64,000 bases of DNA, from contig JADJPN010000001.1 of assembly GCA_016713235.1 (NCBI GenBank), positions 558,001 through 622,000 on the forward strand. Reading direction: 5' to 3'. Each line of letters begins with the position of its first letter. The stretch's first letter is position 1. The notes beneath the pieces are model-generated. The model did no database searches, was not told where the DNA came from, and worked only from the letters and a program-made list of their open reading frames with translations. The DNA comes from Hyphomicrobiales bacterium. Its GTDB lineage: Bacteria; Pseudomonadota; Alphaproteobacteria; Rhizobiales; Xanthobacteraceae. Below are positions 44,649-54,651 of the stretch, one piece after another. The translations under genes were made by a program, and so were the position numbers.

Positions 44649-46253
44649 ATGGCCGTCGCCGCTAATAAACTCGAACTGCTGCAGATCGCGGACGCGGTGG
44701 CGCGCGAAAAATCGATCGACCGCTCGATCGTGATCGCGGCGATGGAAGACGCCATCGCGAAAGCCGCGCGGTCTCGCTATGGCGCGGAAACCGACGTGCA
44801 CGCGGAAATCAACGCGAAGACCGGCGAGCTGCGCCTGTCGCGCCACATGGTAGTGGTCGAGAAGGTCGAAAACTCCGCGATCGAAATGACGCTGGAGGAC
44901 GCACGCCGTCACAATCCGGCGGCGCAGGTCGGCGACACCATTGCCGACACGCTGCCGCCGCTCGAATACGGCCGCATCGCCGCGCAGTCCGCAAAGCAGG
45001 TCATCGTGCAGAAGGTGCGCGAAGCCGAACGCGATCGGCAGTTCTCGGAATACAAGGACCGCATCGGCGAGATCGTGAACGGCGTCGTGAAGCGCGTTGA
45101 ATACGGCAACGCCGTGCTCGATCTCGGCAAGGGCGAAGCGGTGATCCGCCGCGACGAGCTCCTGCCGCGCGAAACTTTCCGCAACGGCGACCGCGTGCGC
45201 GCTTATATTTACGACGTGCGCCGCGAGCCGCGCGGTCCGCAGATTTTCCTCTCGCGGACGCATCCGCAGTTCATGGCGAAGCTGTTCACGCAGGAAGTGC
45301 CGGAAATCTATGACGGCATCATCGAGATCAAGGCCGTGGCCCGCGATCCGGGCTCGCGCGCGAAAATCGCAGTAATTTCGCGTGATTCCTCGGTCGACCC
45401 GGTCGGCGCCTGCGTCGGTATGCGCGGCTCGCGCGTGCAGGCGGTGGTCAACGAACTCGCCGGCGAAAAGATCGACATCATTCCGTGGTCGCAGGACGTC
45501 GCGACATTCGTCGTCAATGCGCTGGCGCCGGCGGAAGTCGTCAAGGTCGTGCTCGACGAAGTGCGCGAACGCATCGAGGTCGTGGTGCCGGACGCGCAGC
45601 TTTCGCTCGCCATCGGCCGCCGCGGCCAGAACGTGCGTCTCGCTTCGCAGCTTACCGACTGGGACATCGACATTCTCACCGAAGCCGAAGAGAGCGAGCG
45701 CCGCCAGAAGGAATTCGCGGAGCGCTCCAAGATGTTCATGGAGAGCCTCGACGTCGACGAGACGGTCGCACAGCTCCTGTCTTCGGAAGGCTTCGCCACC
45801 GTCGAAGATCTCGCATTCGTGCCGCTCGACGAACTCGCCGGCATCGAAGGCTTTGACGAGGATACCGCAACCGAATTGCAGAACCGCGCGAAGGAATTCC
45901 TCGATCGCATCGAGAATGAACTCGACGACAAACGCAAAGCGCTTGGCGTGAAGGACGAGCTTGCCGAAGTTCCCGGCGTCACCACCAAGATGATGGTTGC
46001 GCTTGGCGAAAACGACGTGAAGAGCGTCGAGGACCTCGCAGGTTGCGCCACCGACGATCTCATTGGCTGGACCGAACGCAAGGACGGCGAGACCCAGCGT
46101 CACGCCGGTTTCCTCGAGGGCTTCGAACTCGACCGCGACGGCGCGGAAGCGCTGATCATGCAGGCGCGCGTCAAAGCCGGCTGGATCGACGAATCGGCGC
46201 TTGCGCCGGCTGCGGCAGAAGAAGCCGAAGCCGTCGCCGAAACGCAGAACTAA
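44649..46253 (+). CDS. nusA: Transcription termination/antitermination factor NusA
   Basis: A 534-residue RNA-polymerase-associated factor. The N-terminal domain (LELLQIADAVAREKSIDRS) is followed by S1 (IGEIVNGVVKRVEYGNAVLD), KH1 (VGACVGMRGSRVQAVVNEL), KH2 (LAIGRRGQNVRLASQL) and two acidic helix-hairpin C-terminal repeats (LLSSEGFATVEDLAFVPLDE; VALGENDVKSVEDLAGC). The order and length are those of proteobacterial NusA. It lies in the rimP-nusA-ylxR-infB operon; the ribosome site CGGAG precedes the ATG. Confidence 0.97.
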   Translation: MAVAANKLELLQIADAVAREKSIDRSIVIAAMEDAIAKAARSRYGAETDVHAEINAKTGELRLSRHMVVVEKVENSAIEMTLEDARRHNPAAQVGDTIADTLPPLEYGRIAAQSAKQVIVQKVREAERDRQFSEYKDRIGEIVNGVVKRVEYGNAVLDLGKGEAVIRRDELLPRETFRNGDRVRAYIYDVRREPRGPQIFLSRTHPQFMAKLFTQEVPEIYDGIIEIKAVARDPGSRAKIAVISRDSSVDPVGACVGMRGSRVQAVVNELAGEKIDIIPWSQDVATFVVNALAPAEVVKVVLDEVRERIEVVVPDAQLSLAIGRRGQNVRLASQLTDWDIDILTEAEESERRQKEFAERSKMFMESLDVDETVAQLLSSEGFATVEDLAFVPLDELAGIEGFDEDTATELQNRAKEFLDRIENELDDKRKALGVKDELAEVPGVTTKMMVALGENDVKSVEDLAGCATDDLIGWTERKDGETQRHAGFLEGFELDRDGAEALIMQARVKAGWIDESALAPAAAEEAEAVAETQN

Positions 46254-46262
46254 GGAGCGTGA

Positions 46263-46961
46263 ATGCTCGCGCGCATGGACGAAGACATGACCGATCAGGG
46301 GCCCGCCGCGGCGCGGCGCGCGCCCGTGCGGACGTGTCTTGCGACGCGCGAGAATGTGCCGATCGAGCAGATGATCCGCTTCGTGGCCGGGCCCGATGGC
46401 GCGGTCGTGCCCGATCTTTCCCGGAATCTTCCGGGACGTGGCGCCTGGGTCACGGCTTCGCGCGAAGCGATTGAGAAGGCGATCTCGCAGAAAGCGTTTT
46501 CACGCGCTTTCCGCGGCAAGGCCGCTGCTGACCAGGGGCTTCTCGCGCTCCTCGATCAGTTGATCGAACGATCCACGCTCGAAGCGCTCTCGCTCGCGAA
46601 CAAGGCGGGACTGATCGTTACCGGAAACGCGAAAGTGGAGAGCGCCATCCTGGCCGGGAAGGCGATTGCGATTTACCACTCCGCCGACGGCGCGGCGGAC
46701 GGAAAGCGCAAACTCGACGGGCTTTTACGCCGAATCACAGCCGAAGGGGGTGGGAAAACCCCCACTTTCACCCTATTTACCGGGGGCCAATTGGATTTGG
46801 CCCTTGGGCGGCCAAATGTGGTACATGCTGCCCTGCTTGCGAGCCCGGCGAGCGGCGGTTTTCTCGAACGCAGCTTGAGACTTAAGCGCTGGCGTGACGG
46901 CGACATCGCCGTTGGTGACGTCCTGCCGGGCAATAGCAACCAAGAACTGGATGACGAATGA
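46263..46961 (+). CDS. YlxR (DUF448)-L7Ae-like fusion RNA-binding protein
   Basis: A 232-residue protein. The YlxR domain spans about residues 18-95 (RTCLATRENVPIEQMIRFV, then LPGRGAWVTASREAIEKA). The second half resembles the YlxQ/L7Ae fold (LSLANKAGLIVTGNAKVESAI), so two proteins that are separate in Bacillus are fused here, as is common in alphaproteobacteria. It presumably binds RNA and may affect RNase P or ribosome function. A good AAGGAG site precedes the ATG at 46263. The stop overlaps infB by four bases. Confidence 0.9.
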   Translation: MLARMDEDMTDQGPAAARRAPVRTCLATRENVPIEQMIRFVAGPDGAVVPDLSRNLPGRGAWVTASREAIEKAISQKAFSRAFRGKAAADQGLLALLDQLIERSTLEALSLANKAGLIVTGNAKVESAILAGKAIAIYHSADGAADGKRKLDGLLRRITAEGGGKTPTFTLFTGGQLDLALGRPNVVHAALLASPASGGFLERSLRLKRWRDGDIAVGDVLPGNSNQELDDE

Positions 46962-49496
46962 GCGATACCAAAGACTCTGGCGATAAAACGCGTGCACCTT
47001 CGAAGACGCTTTCTCTGAAGCGCTCGGAGTCCGGAACCGTGCGCCAGAGCTTCAGCCATGGCCGTTCAAAAACCGTGGTGGTCGAGGTCAAGCGCGGCCC
47101 GCGCTCCGCGGCGAAGCCCGGCGCGGCTGCGCCCGTCAAGACTGCCGTTACTCCTGCCGCCGCCGCCCCGGCGGCGCCTGAAAAGAAACCGGCTCCGCCG
47201 CGCCCACGAGGTCCTCCGCGCCGCGCGGCATGGTGTTGCGCACGCTGACCGACGAAGAGCGCGACGCCCGCGGCAGAGCGCTGATCGACGCGCGCGAGCG
47301 CGAAGAGCATGAACGCCGCGAAGCGATCGAGGAAGCCAAGCGCCGCGCAGAGCGCGAAGCGATCGAAAAAGTCGAACGCGAAGCCGCGGAAGCGCGCAAG
47401 TCGGAAGAAGACAAGCGCCGCGCGCACGACGAAGAAACCAAGAAAAAGGCCGAGCAGGAAGCGCGCAAGCGTTTCGGCGACGAGACCGCGGCTGCGCGCC
47501 CAGGCGTCGCACGTCCCGTCGTTGCCGAAGAAGAAGAAGAATCGCGTCCACGCCGTCCCGGCGCGAAGGCTCCGCCGCCGCCGCGTCCGACACGAACCGG
47601 CGAAGTCAAACAACGCGGGCGCCTGACGCTCACCAACGCGCTTTCAACCGGCGAAGAGCGGCAGCGCTCGAACGCCGCGTTCCGCCGCCGCACGCAGCGC
47701 ATCACCGGCCACCGCGATGAGCCGAAAGAAAAGGTGTCGCGCGAAATCATCATCCCGGAAACGATCACGATTCAGGAACTCGCCGCACGCATGGCCGAGC
47801 GCGGGGTCGATGTGATCAAGCTCCTGATGAAGCAAGGCCAGATGAAGCTGGTCACCGACCTCATCGATGCCGACACCGCACAGCTGATCGCCGAAGAAAT
47901 GGGCCACACCGTCAAGCGCGTGGCGGCCTCCGACGTTGTCGAAGGCCTGTTCGATCGCCCGACGTCCGCCGGAAGACCCTGCCGCGTCCGCCGGTCGTCA
48001 CGATCATGGGTCACGTCGACCACGGCAAGACCTCGCTGCTCGACGCCATCCGCCAGGCTAACGTGGTCGCGGGCGAAGCGGGCGGCATCACGCAGCATAT
48101 CGGCGCCTATCAGGTAAAGGCGCCGAATGGCAGCAAAATCACCTTCATCGACACGCCGGGCCACGCCGCGTTCACCGCGATGCGCGCACGCGGCGCGAAA
48201 GTGACGGACATCGTCATTCTTGTCGTCGCCGCCGATGACGGCGTGAAGCCGCAGACGATCGAAGCGATCCAGCACGCGAAAGCGGCGAAGGTCCCGATGA
48301 TCGTCGCGATCAACAAGATCGACAAACCCGACGCCAAGGCCGAGCGCGTCCGTACCGAGCTTCTCCAGCACGAAGTGCAGGTAGAATCGATGGGCGGCGA
48401 CGTGCTCGACGTCGAGGTTTCCGCGACCAAGAAAACGAACCTCGACCGGCTGCTCGAAGTCGTCGGATTGCAGTCCGAGATTCTCGAATTGAAAGCCAAT
48501 CCGAAGCGCGCCGCCGAAGGCACCGTGATCGAAGCCAAGCTCGATAAGGGACGCGGCACGGTCGCGACCGTGCTGGTACAGCGCGGCACGCTGAATGTCG
48601 GCGATATCGTGCTGGCCGGCGCCGAATGGGGCCGCGTGCGCGCGCTGATTTCGGACAAGGGCGAGCAACTGAAGAGCGCGGGACCGTCGACGCCGGTGGA
48701 AATCCTCGGCTTCAACGGCGCGCCGGAAGCCGGCGACCGCGTCGCGGTCGTCGAGAACGAAGCGCGCGCCCGCGAGATCGCCGACTACCGCAAGAACGAG
48801 CGCCGTGACAAAGCGGCCGCACGCAGCTCCAACGTGCGCGGTTCGCTCGAGCAGATGATGACCCAGCTCAAGACCGCTGGCGCTGCGGAATTTCCGCTCG
48901 TCATCAAGGGCGATGCACAGGGCTCGGTCGAAGCCATTGCCGGTGCGCTCGAGAAGCTCGGCACCGACGAAGTCAAAGCGCGCATTCTGCTCGCCGGTGT
49001 CGGCGGCATCACCGAGTCCGACGTGACGCTGGCCGCCTCCTCGAACGCGGCAATCATCGGCTTCAACGTTCGCGCGCACAAGGAAGCGGCGACCGCGGCC
49101 GAACAGGCCGGTGTCGAAATCCGCTACTACAACATCATCTACAACCTCGTGGACGACGTGAAAGCCGCGATGTCGGGCCTGCTTGCGCCGGAACTGCGCG
49201 AGACCATGCTCGGCAACGCCGAAGTGCTCGAAGTGTTCGCGGTGTCCAAGGTCGGCAAGATCGCCGGCTGCCGCGTCACCGATGGCCGCGTCGAACGCGG
49301 CCAGCATGTCCGCCTGATCCGCGACAAGGTCGTGATTCACGAAGGCAAGCTTTCGACGCTCAAGCGCTTCAAGGACGATGCGAACTCGGTCGTAGCCGGC
49401 CAGGAGTGCGGCATGTCGTTCGAGAACTACCAGGACATGCGCAAGGGCGACGTGATCGAGTGCTACCGCGTCGAATCCATCGCCCGCGCTCTCTAA
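46958..49496 (+). CDS. infB: Translation initiation factor IF-2 (two frame breaks)
   Basis: IF-2 of about 846 residues delivers initiator tRNA to the ribosome. A long low-complexity N-terminal region (Ala/Pro-rich, then a Glu/Arg/Lys helix from 47260 to 47480) precedes the IF2-N domain (IPETITIQELAARMAERGVD). The GTPase motifs are GHVDHGKTS, GGITQHIGAY, DTPGHAAF and NKID. Domains C1 and C2 end with GDVIECYRVE. Breaks near 47215 and 47972 shift the frame. The second lies just before LPRPPVVTIMGHVDHGKT, directly ahead of the GTPase motif. The gene cannot be truly broken in a living cell, so sequencing error is likely. Confidence 0.93.
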
Positions 49497-49508
49497 CTTT
49501 AGCTTAGG

Positions 49509-49542
49509 CGCCCGCTCCGGTTCGATTCCGGGCGGGCGTTTT
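49509..49542 (+). terminator. Intrinsic terminator between infB and rbfA
   Basis: CGCCCGC pairs with GCGGGCG, with an inner CCGG/CCGG pairing, and is followed by TTTTATTT. It begins 12 bp after the infB stop and ends just before the rbfA start, so it lies inside what is usually one operon. It may let rbfA-truB expression be tuned separately. Confidence 0.75.
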
Positions 49543-49547
49543 ATTTG

Positions 49548-49958
49548 ATGTCAAAACACAAAACTCTAGGCGAAACCAAAGCCCCATCGCAACGCATGCT
49601 GCGCATGGGCGAACTCGTGCGCCATGCGCTCGCGGAAATCTTTTCTCGTGGCGAGGTGCATGACCCGGTGCTGGAAACGCATGTCATCACCATCCCCGAA
49701 GTCGCGATGACACCGGATCTGCGGCATGCAACCGCTTACGTGATGCCGCTCGGTGGCAAGGATGAGCGCGCGGTCATCGACGCGCTCAATCGCAACAAGA
49801 AATACATGCGCGGGGTGATCGCGAAGAAAGTGCAGGCGAAGTTCGCGCCCGATCTGCACTTCCGGTTAGACGAGCGCTTCGACCGCGCCGACCAGATCGA
49901 CAAGCTTCTGAAACGTCCCGAAGTGCAGCGCGACCTGAAACGCGAGGACGAGGAATGA
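49548..49958 (+). CDS. rbfA: 30S ribosome-binding factor RbfA
   Basis: A 136-residue KH-like protein needed for 16S 5'-end maturation and cold adaptation. Conserved parts: RMLRMGELVRHALAEIFSRG, ITIPEVAMTPDLRHATAYVM and KVQAKFAPDLHFRLDERFD. The ATG at 49548 is chosen over the TTG just before it. Its stop overlaps truB by four bases (ATGA), showing coupling. Confidence 0.94.
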   Translation: MSKHKTLGETKAPSQRMLRMGELVRHALAEIFSRGEVHDPVLETHVITIPEVAMTPDLRHATAYVMPLGGKDERAVIDALNRNKKYMRGVIAKKVQAKFAPDLHFRLDERFDRADQIDKLLKRPEVQRDLKREDEE

Positions 49959-50877
49959 GCCAGCACCGGCGCGAGAAGCGCAAGATCGACGGCTGGGTCG
50001 TGCTCGACAAGCCGCTCGGCATGACGTCCACCACCGCGGTCGCCGCCGTGCGCCGCATCTTCAAAGCCGAGAAGGCGGGACACGCCGGCACGCTCGACCC
50101 GCTGCGACCGGCGTGCTCCCGATCGCGCTGGGCGAAGCGACCAAGACCGTGCCGTTCGTGCAGGACGGAAGAAAGATTTATCGCTTCATGGTGCGTTTCG
50201 GCGTTGAGACCGATACCGACGACGCAGAGGGAAAAGAAACAGCGCGCTCCGAAGCGCGTCCGCCGCGTGAAGCAATCGAAGCGCTGCTGCCCTCGTTCAC
50301 CGGCACGATCCTGCAAACGCCGCCGCAATATTCCGCGCTGAAAGTCGATGGCGAGCGCGCCTACGATCTCGCGCGCAGCGGCGAGACCGTCGCACTCGCG
50401 GCACGCGAAATCGAAATCGATTCATTTTCGCTGGTCGCGATGCCGGACGACGATCACGCCGAATTCGAGGTTGAGTGCGGCAAGGGCACGTATGTGCGCT
50501 CGCTCGCCCGCGACATCGGCCGCGAGCTCGGCTGTCTCGGACACGTCAGCGTGCTTCGCCGCACCCTGGTCGGTGATTTTCCGAGGAACAGGACACCGTT
50601 AATCTCGTACAGCTCGAACAGGCGGGCGCGGACGAAGCGGCGCTCCATGCGCTGCTCCGGGCCGGTCGCGGCGGGCCTGCAATCGCTGCCCGCGGTGAAG
50701 GTTCCGAACCCGACGCCCAGCGCCTCGCCCAAGGCCAGAGCGTGTTCCTGCGCGGCCGGGACGCCCCGGTTTTCGAAGGTCCGGTCTCGGTCTCGGTCCA
50801 TGGCGCTCCTGGTGGCGCTGGCCGAAATGGAGGCCGGTGCGCTTTACCCAAAGCGGATATTTAACCTTCCACGATAA
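49955..50877 (+). CDS. truB: tRNA pseudouridine-55 synthase TruB (about five frame breaks)
   Basis: TruB makes pseudouridine 55 in tRNA T-loops. Visible parts are DGWVVLDKPLGMTSTTAV, then HAGTLDPL with the catalytic Asp, ATGVLPIALGEATKTV, TPPQYSALKVDGERAYDLAR and GTYVRSLARDIGRELG. The C-terminal PUA-like region follows. Breaks lie near 50101 (lost base), 50580, 50660, 50703 and 50803. The pieces EEQDTVNLVQLEQAGADEAA, PVAAGLQSLPAVKV and EPDAQRLAQGQSVFLRG must be joined from two frames. It ends VALAEMEAGALYPKRIFNL. The healed length is about 306 residues. It has the highest density of frame breaks in the window. Confidence 0.9.
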
Positions 50878-51037
50878 GGACTTAGCTCGAATCGAAGGTT
50901 ACGAGGTTTTTCCTCGCTTTCGAGAGGCTTTTGGCTATAACAGCGCGCGTTGGGACCCGGTCCCGACTTAGTCGCGACCCCGCTGGACGACATCCCGGCT
51001 CGGCCGCTTTCCAACTCCAACAGATAAGGAGCATCCG
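50878..51037 (+). promoter_or_regulatory. rpsO promoter region
   Basis: A -10-like TATAAC lies at 50936-50941 with no good -35 at standard spacing. Earlier, at 50902-50916, a small hairpin (CGAGG/CCTCG around TTTTT) could act as a weak terminator for truB. The ribosome site AAGGAG is at 51026-51031. No gene fits in this gap. Confidence 0.4.
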
Positions 51038-51307
51038 ATGTCGATCACTGCCGAGCGCAAACAAGCGCTCATTAAAGACAACGCCACCAAGAAGGACGAC
51101 ACCGGTTCGCCGGAAGTGCAGGTTGCGATCCTCTCGGAGCGCATCGCGAACCTGACCGAGCATTTCAAGACGCACGTGAAGGACAACCATTCGCGCCGCG
51201 GTCTTCTGAAGCTGGTCTCGCACCGCCGTTCGCTTTTGGACTACCTGAAGAAGAAAGATGAAGCGCGCTACAAGGCGCTCATCGAGAAGCTCAACATTCG
51301 CCGCTAA
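51038..51307 (+). CDS. rpsO: 30S ribosomal protein S15
   Basis: The canonical 89-residue S15, an early-assembly protein binding 16S rRNA helices 20-22. The whole sequence fits the family: KDDTGSPEVQVAILSERIAN, THVKDNHSRRGLLKLVSHRR and LLDYLKKKDEARYKALIEKL. AAGGAG lies six bases before the ATG. It is followed by pnp after a 212-bp gap with two hairpins, the classical rpsO-pnp arrangement. Confidence 0.97.
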   Translation: MSITAERKQALIKDNATKKDDTGSPEVQVAILSERIANLTEHFKTHVKDNHSRRGLLKLVSHRRSLLDYLKKKDEARYKALIEKLNIRR

Positions 51308-51325
51308 GGCGAGATGTAACGGCCG

Positions 51326-51383
51326 CGCGCGGGAATGGTCCCGCGCGAATGGCCGAGTATGGAGCGGCGGAATTCGCCGCCGC
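51326..51383 (+). promoter_or_regulatory. Paired hairpins in the rpsO-pnp intergenic region
   Basis: Hairpin one (51326-51347) has nine GC-rich pairs around an ATGG loop. Hairpin two (51364-51383) has seven pairs, GCGGCGG/CCGCCGC, around AATTCG. Neither has a U-run. In E. coli this gap carries RNase III cleavage stems through which PNPase controls its own mRNA. The same use here is inferred from position. Confidence 0.5.
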
Positions 51384-51519
51384 AAAACCGACGGACCCGG
51401 GACAAGTCATGGCAGGATTGCCAGACGCTCTTTTCACTTTCGCGACCTGATCGCGGAAGAGCGCCTCGTTATCTTGCCCATGGCTTTCCCAATCCGCCGA
51501 CCGATGATGGGAAAAAGAA

Positions 51520-53665
51520 ATGTTCGAAATACATCGTGAAGAACTCGACTGGGGTGGACGCAAGCTCGTCCTCGAGACCGGTCACATGGCGCGCCAGGCT
51601 GACGGCGCAGTCGTTGCCACGTATGGCGACACCACCTTGCTTGCGACCGTCGTCGCAGCGAAAGAAGCAAAAGCCGGCATCGATTTCCTGCCGCTTTCGG
51701 TTCACTTCATTGAAAAATTCTACGCTGCCGGCCGCATTCCTGGCGGCTATTTCAAGCGCGAAGGCCGTCCGACCGAGCGTGAAACGCTTACCTCGCGCCT
51801 GATCGACCGTCCGATCCGTCCGCTATTCGCCGACGGCTGGCGCTGCGAAACGCAGGTCGTGATCCACGTGCTCTCGCACGACATGGAAAACGATCCGGAC
51901 GTGCTGGCGATGGTCGCTTCTTCGGCCGCGCTCACGCTTTCGGGCGCTCCCTTCATGGGCCCGATCGGCGGCGCGCGCGTTGCCTTCATCAACGGCGAAT
52001 ACGTGCTGAACCCGACGCTGGAAGAGATGAAGGAAAGCCAGCTCGATCTCGTGGTCGCCGGCACCAAGGACGCCGTGTTGATGGTGGAATCGGAAGCCAA
52101 GGAGCTTTCCGAGGAAATCATGCTCGGCTCGGTCATGTTCGGCCACAAGCATTTCCAGCCGGTGATCGACGCGATCATTCGCCTTGCTGAAAAGGCCGCG
52201 AAAGAACCGCGCGAACTGAACGCGCCCGATAACTCCGCGCTCAAGAACAAGCTGAAGGGTTTGGCCGAAGCCGAGCTTCGCGCCGCCTACGGCAACAAGA
52301 TCAAGCAGGACCGCTATGAAGCGGTCGGGGCTGCGAAGAAGAAGGCCAAGGAAGCGATCGCCGCCGAAGGCGAAAATGCTCCCGCTCCGTCGCTCGTCGG
52401 CGAAGTGCTGAAGGAACTCGAAGCCGACATCGTTCGCAACTCGATCCTGGATACCGGCCTCCGCATCGACGGCCGCGACGTGAAAACCGTCCGTCCGATC
52501 GAAGCGCTGGTCGGCATCCTCCCGCGCACGCACGGCTCCGCGCTGTTCACGCGCGGCGAAACGCAGGCGCTTTGCATCGCGACGCTCGGCACCGGCGAGG
52601 ACGAACAGTGGATCGACGCACTGCCGGGCACGTACAAGGAAAACTTCCTGCTGCACTACAACTTCCCGCCGTTCTCGGTCGGTGAAGCAGGCCGCATGGG
52701 TTCGCCCGGCCGCCGCGAAATCGGCCACGGCAAGCTCGCCTGGCGCGCAGTGCATCCGATGCTGCCGCCCGCGACCGAGTTCCCCTACACGATCCGTATC
52801 GTGTCGGAGATTCTCGAATCGAACGGCTCGTCCTCGATGGCGACCGTCTGCGGCACCTCGCTTGTCACTGATGGATGCCGGCGTGCCGCTGCGCGCTCCG
52901 GTCGCGGGTATTGCGATGGGCCTCATTCTCGAGGGCAAGAAGTACGCCGTGCTCTCCGACATTCTCGGCGACGAAGATCATCTCGGCGACATGGACTTCA
53001 AGGTCGCCGGCACCGAGAACGGCGTCACCGCGCTCCAGATGGACATCAAGATCGCGGGCATCACCGAGGAAATCATGCAGGTCGCGCTTCGCCAGGCGAA
53101 GGACGGCCGTCTGCATATTCTCGACGAGATGTCGAAAGCGCTGACCGCCGCGCGTCCGCAGCTCGGCGAACACGCGCCGCGCATCGAAGTGATCAAGATC
53201 CCGGTCGACAAGATCCGTGACGTGATCGGTACCGGCGGCAAGGTGATCCGCGAGATCGTCGAAAAGACCGGCGCCAAGATCAACGTCGAGGACGACGGCA
53301 CGGTGAAGGTCGCCTCCGCCAAGGGCGAAGCGATCGAAGCCGCGATCAAGTGGATCAAGTCGCTGACGAGCGAAGCGGAAGTCGGCAAGATCTATGACGG
53401 CAAGGTCGTGAAGGTCGTCGACTTCGGCGCGTTCGTGAACTTCTATGGCGCGAAGGACGGCCTCGTCCACGTCAGCCAGCTTGCCGCGCAGCGCGTCAAC
53501 AAGCCTTCCGACGTCGTGAAGGAAGGTGACATGGTCAAGGTGAAGCTCCTTGGCGTCGACGAGCGCGGCAAGGTCCGTCTCTCGATGAAGGCGGTCGATC
53601 AGGCCACCGGCGAAGACATCGAGCACAAGGCCAAGCAGCCCGCGCCGGAAACGGCGGCGGAATAA
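51520..53665 (+). CDS. pnp: Polyribonucleotide nucleotidyltransferase (PNPase), one frame break
   Basis: A phosphorolytic 3'-5' exoribonuclease of about 714 residues, part of the RNA degradosome. The first RNase PH domain starts MFEIHREELDWGGRKLVLET, with FFKREGRPTERE-like sequence YFKREGRPTERETL. The second has RIDGRDVKTVRPI and the core RTHGSALFTRGETQ. KH (VDKIRDVIGTGGKVIREIVE) and S1 (GKVVKVVDFGAFVNFYGAKD) domains follow. A base is gained near 52865, after CGTSL; the protein resumes as LMDAGVPLRAPVAGIAMGL. A terminator follows the stop. Confidence 0.95.
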
Positions 53666-53686
53666 TTCGCTGCAAATTAAAATTGA

Positions 53687-53715
53687 AAAGGGCGGCTTTC
53701 GAGCCGCCCTTTTTA
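53687..53715 (+). terminator. Rho-independent terminator after pnp
   Basis: AAAAGGGCGGCT pairs with AGCCGCCCTTTT around a TTCG tetraloop, followed by further T residues. It is symmetric, so it also suits the convergent oxyR gene. Confidence 0.92.
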
Positions 53716-53725
53716 TTTGCGTTAG

Positions 53726-54631
53726 CTACTTTCGCTTGGTTTTCAGCGCTTCCTTCACCGCCGCGCCGAGGGCTTCGAAGTCCTTTTTTCGTGGCGAGGA
53801 TTTACGCCACACCAAACCGATCTGGCGCGAGGGTTCCGGCGCGGTGAAGCGCTGGAGCGCCAGTTTTCTGCCGCGCATTTCCGTTTCGACGGCGATCTCG
53901 GGAATGAAAGTCGCGCCATAGCCGTTCGCGACCATCTGCATGATCGTCGAAAGCGAGGTCGCGCCAAGACCCGCTTTGGTGATGCCACGCTCGTTCGAAC
54001 AGAAGCTCAAGGCCTGATCGCGCAGACAATGCCCCTCCTCGAGCAGGATGAGCTGTCCGGGGTCGAGCGTTTCGGGATCGACGCGGGATCTTTTTGTATC
54101 GTCCGCCGGGACGGCAAGCAGAAAGCGATCGTCGAAAAGATGCTGTTCCTCCAGATCGGGAAGATCGTTCGGGATCGCAGCCATCACGAGATCGAGGCCG
54201 CCACGCGATAATTCCTGCAACATCGCTTTGGTTTGCGCTTCGCGTAGCTCAAGCCTCAAGGCCGGGTAGCGTTTCTGCAAGTATCCGAGCAGCGAAGGAA
54301 GAATGTAGGGAGCGAGCGTCGGGATAATGCCGAGCGAAAGCGTTCCGCTCAGGATTTTTTCGCGATGCTTAGCGATCGCGGCGAGATCGTTCGTCGCCAG
54401 CAGAATTTTCGTGACCCGTTCGGCGATCTCACGCCCGAGCGGCGTCAGCACGGTCTCGCCGGGGCGGCGCTCGAACAGCAAAGCACCCAGCGTCTTCTCC
54501 AGTTCCTTGATCTGCATCGAGAGCGCAGGCTGCGTTATCGCGCACTCCTCCGCCGCTGCCCCGAAATGACCGAGCCGCGCAACCGCTTCGAAGTAGCTAA
54601 GCTGACGAAGAGATAGGGAGGAGCGCTTCAT
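53726..54631 (-). CDS. oxyR: Hydrogen peroxide-sensing LysR regulator OxyR
   Basis: A 301-residue LysR-type regulator. The helix-turn-helix is LRQLSYFEAVARLGHFGAAA followed by TQPALSMQIKELEKTLG. The effector domain carries LLEEGHCLRDQALSFC, with Cys202 and Cys211 nine residues apart, exactly the spacing of the redox pair Cys199/Cys208 of E. coli OxyR. It is divergent from katA with a palindrome between them, the typical layout for peroxide-induced catalase. Confidence 0.94.
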   Translation of the reverse strand: MKRSSLSLRQLSYFEAVARLGHFGAAAEECAITQPALSMQIKELEKTLGALLFERRPGETVLTPLGREIAERVTKILLATNDLAAIAKHREKILSGTLSLGIIPTLAPYILPSLLGYLQKRYPALRLELREAQTKAMLQELSRGGLDLVMAAIPNDLPDLEEQHLFDDRFLLAVPADDTKRSRVDPETLDPGQLILLEEGHCLRDQALSFCSNERGITKAGLGATSLSTIMQMVANGYGATFIPEIAVETEMRGRKLALQRFTAPEPSRQIGLVWRKSSPRKKDFEALGAAVKEALKTKRK

Positions 54632-54634
54632 TTC

Positions 54635-54651
54635 GATAAGATATTCTTATC
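54635..54651. promoter_or_regulatory. Probable OxyR-binding palindrome in the oxyR-katA gap
   Basis: GATAAG-ATATT-CTTATC is a perfect inverted repeat that includes the LysR T-N11-A pattern. It begins 4 bp upstream of the oxyR start and ends 81 bp before katA. A second, shorter repeat (CAAT-ACG-ATTG) is at 54664-54674. The position suits autoregulation of oxyR and activation of katA. Confidence 0.6.

Noticed and set aside
43998..46103. A 701-residue open frame antisense to rimP-nusA
   Set aside because: It lies wholly opposite clear rimP and nusA sequence, has composition-driven repeats of Asp, His, Arg and Phe, and shows no domain. It is a GC-bias shadow.
47772..49340. A 522-residue open frame antisense to infB
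   Set aside because: It is the mirror of the IF-2 GTPase region with no recognisable fold, as expected in GC-rich DNA.
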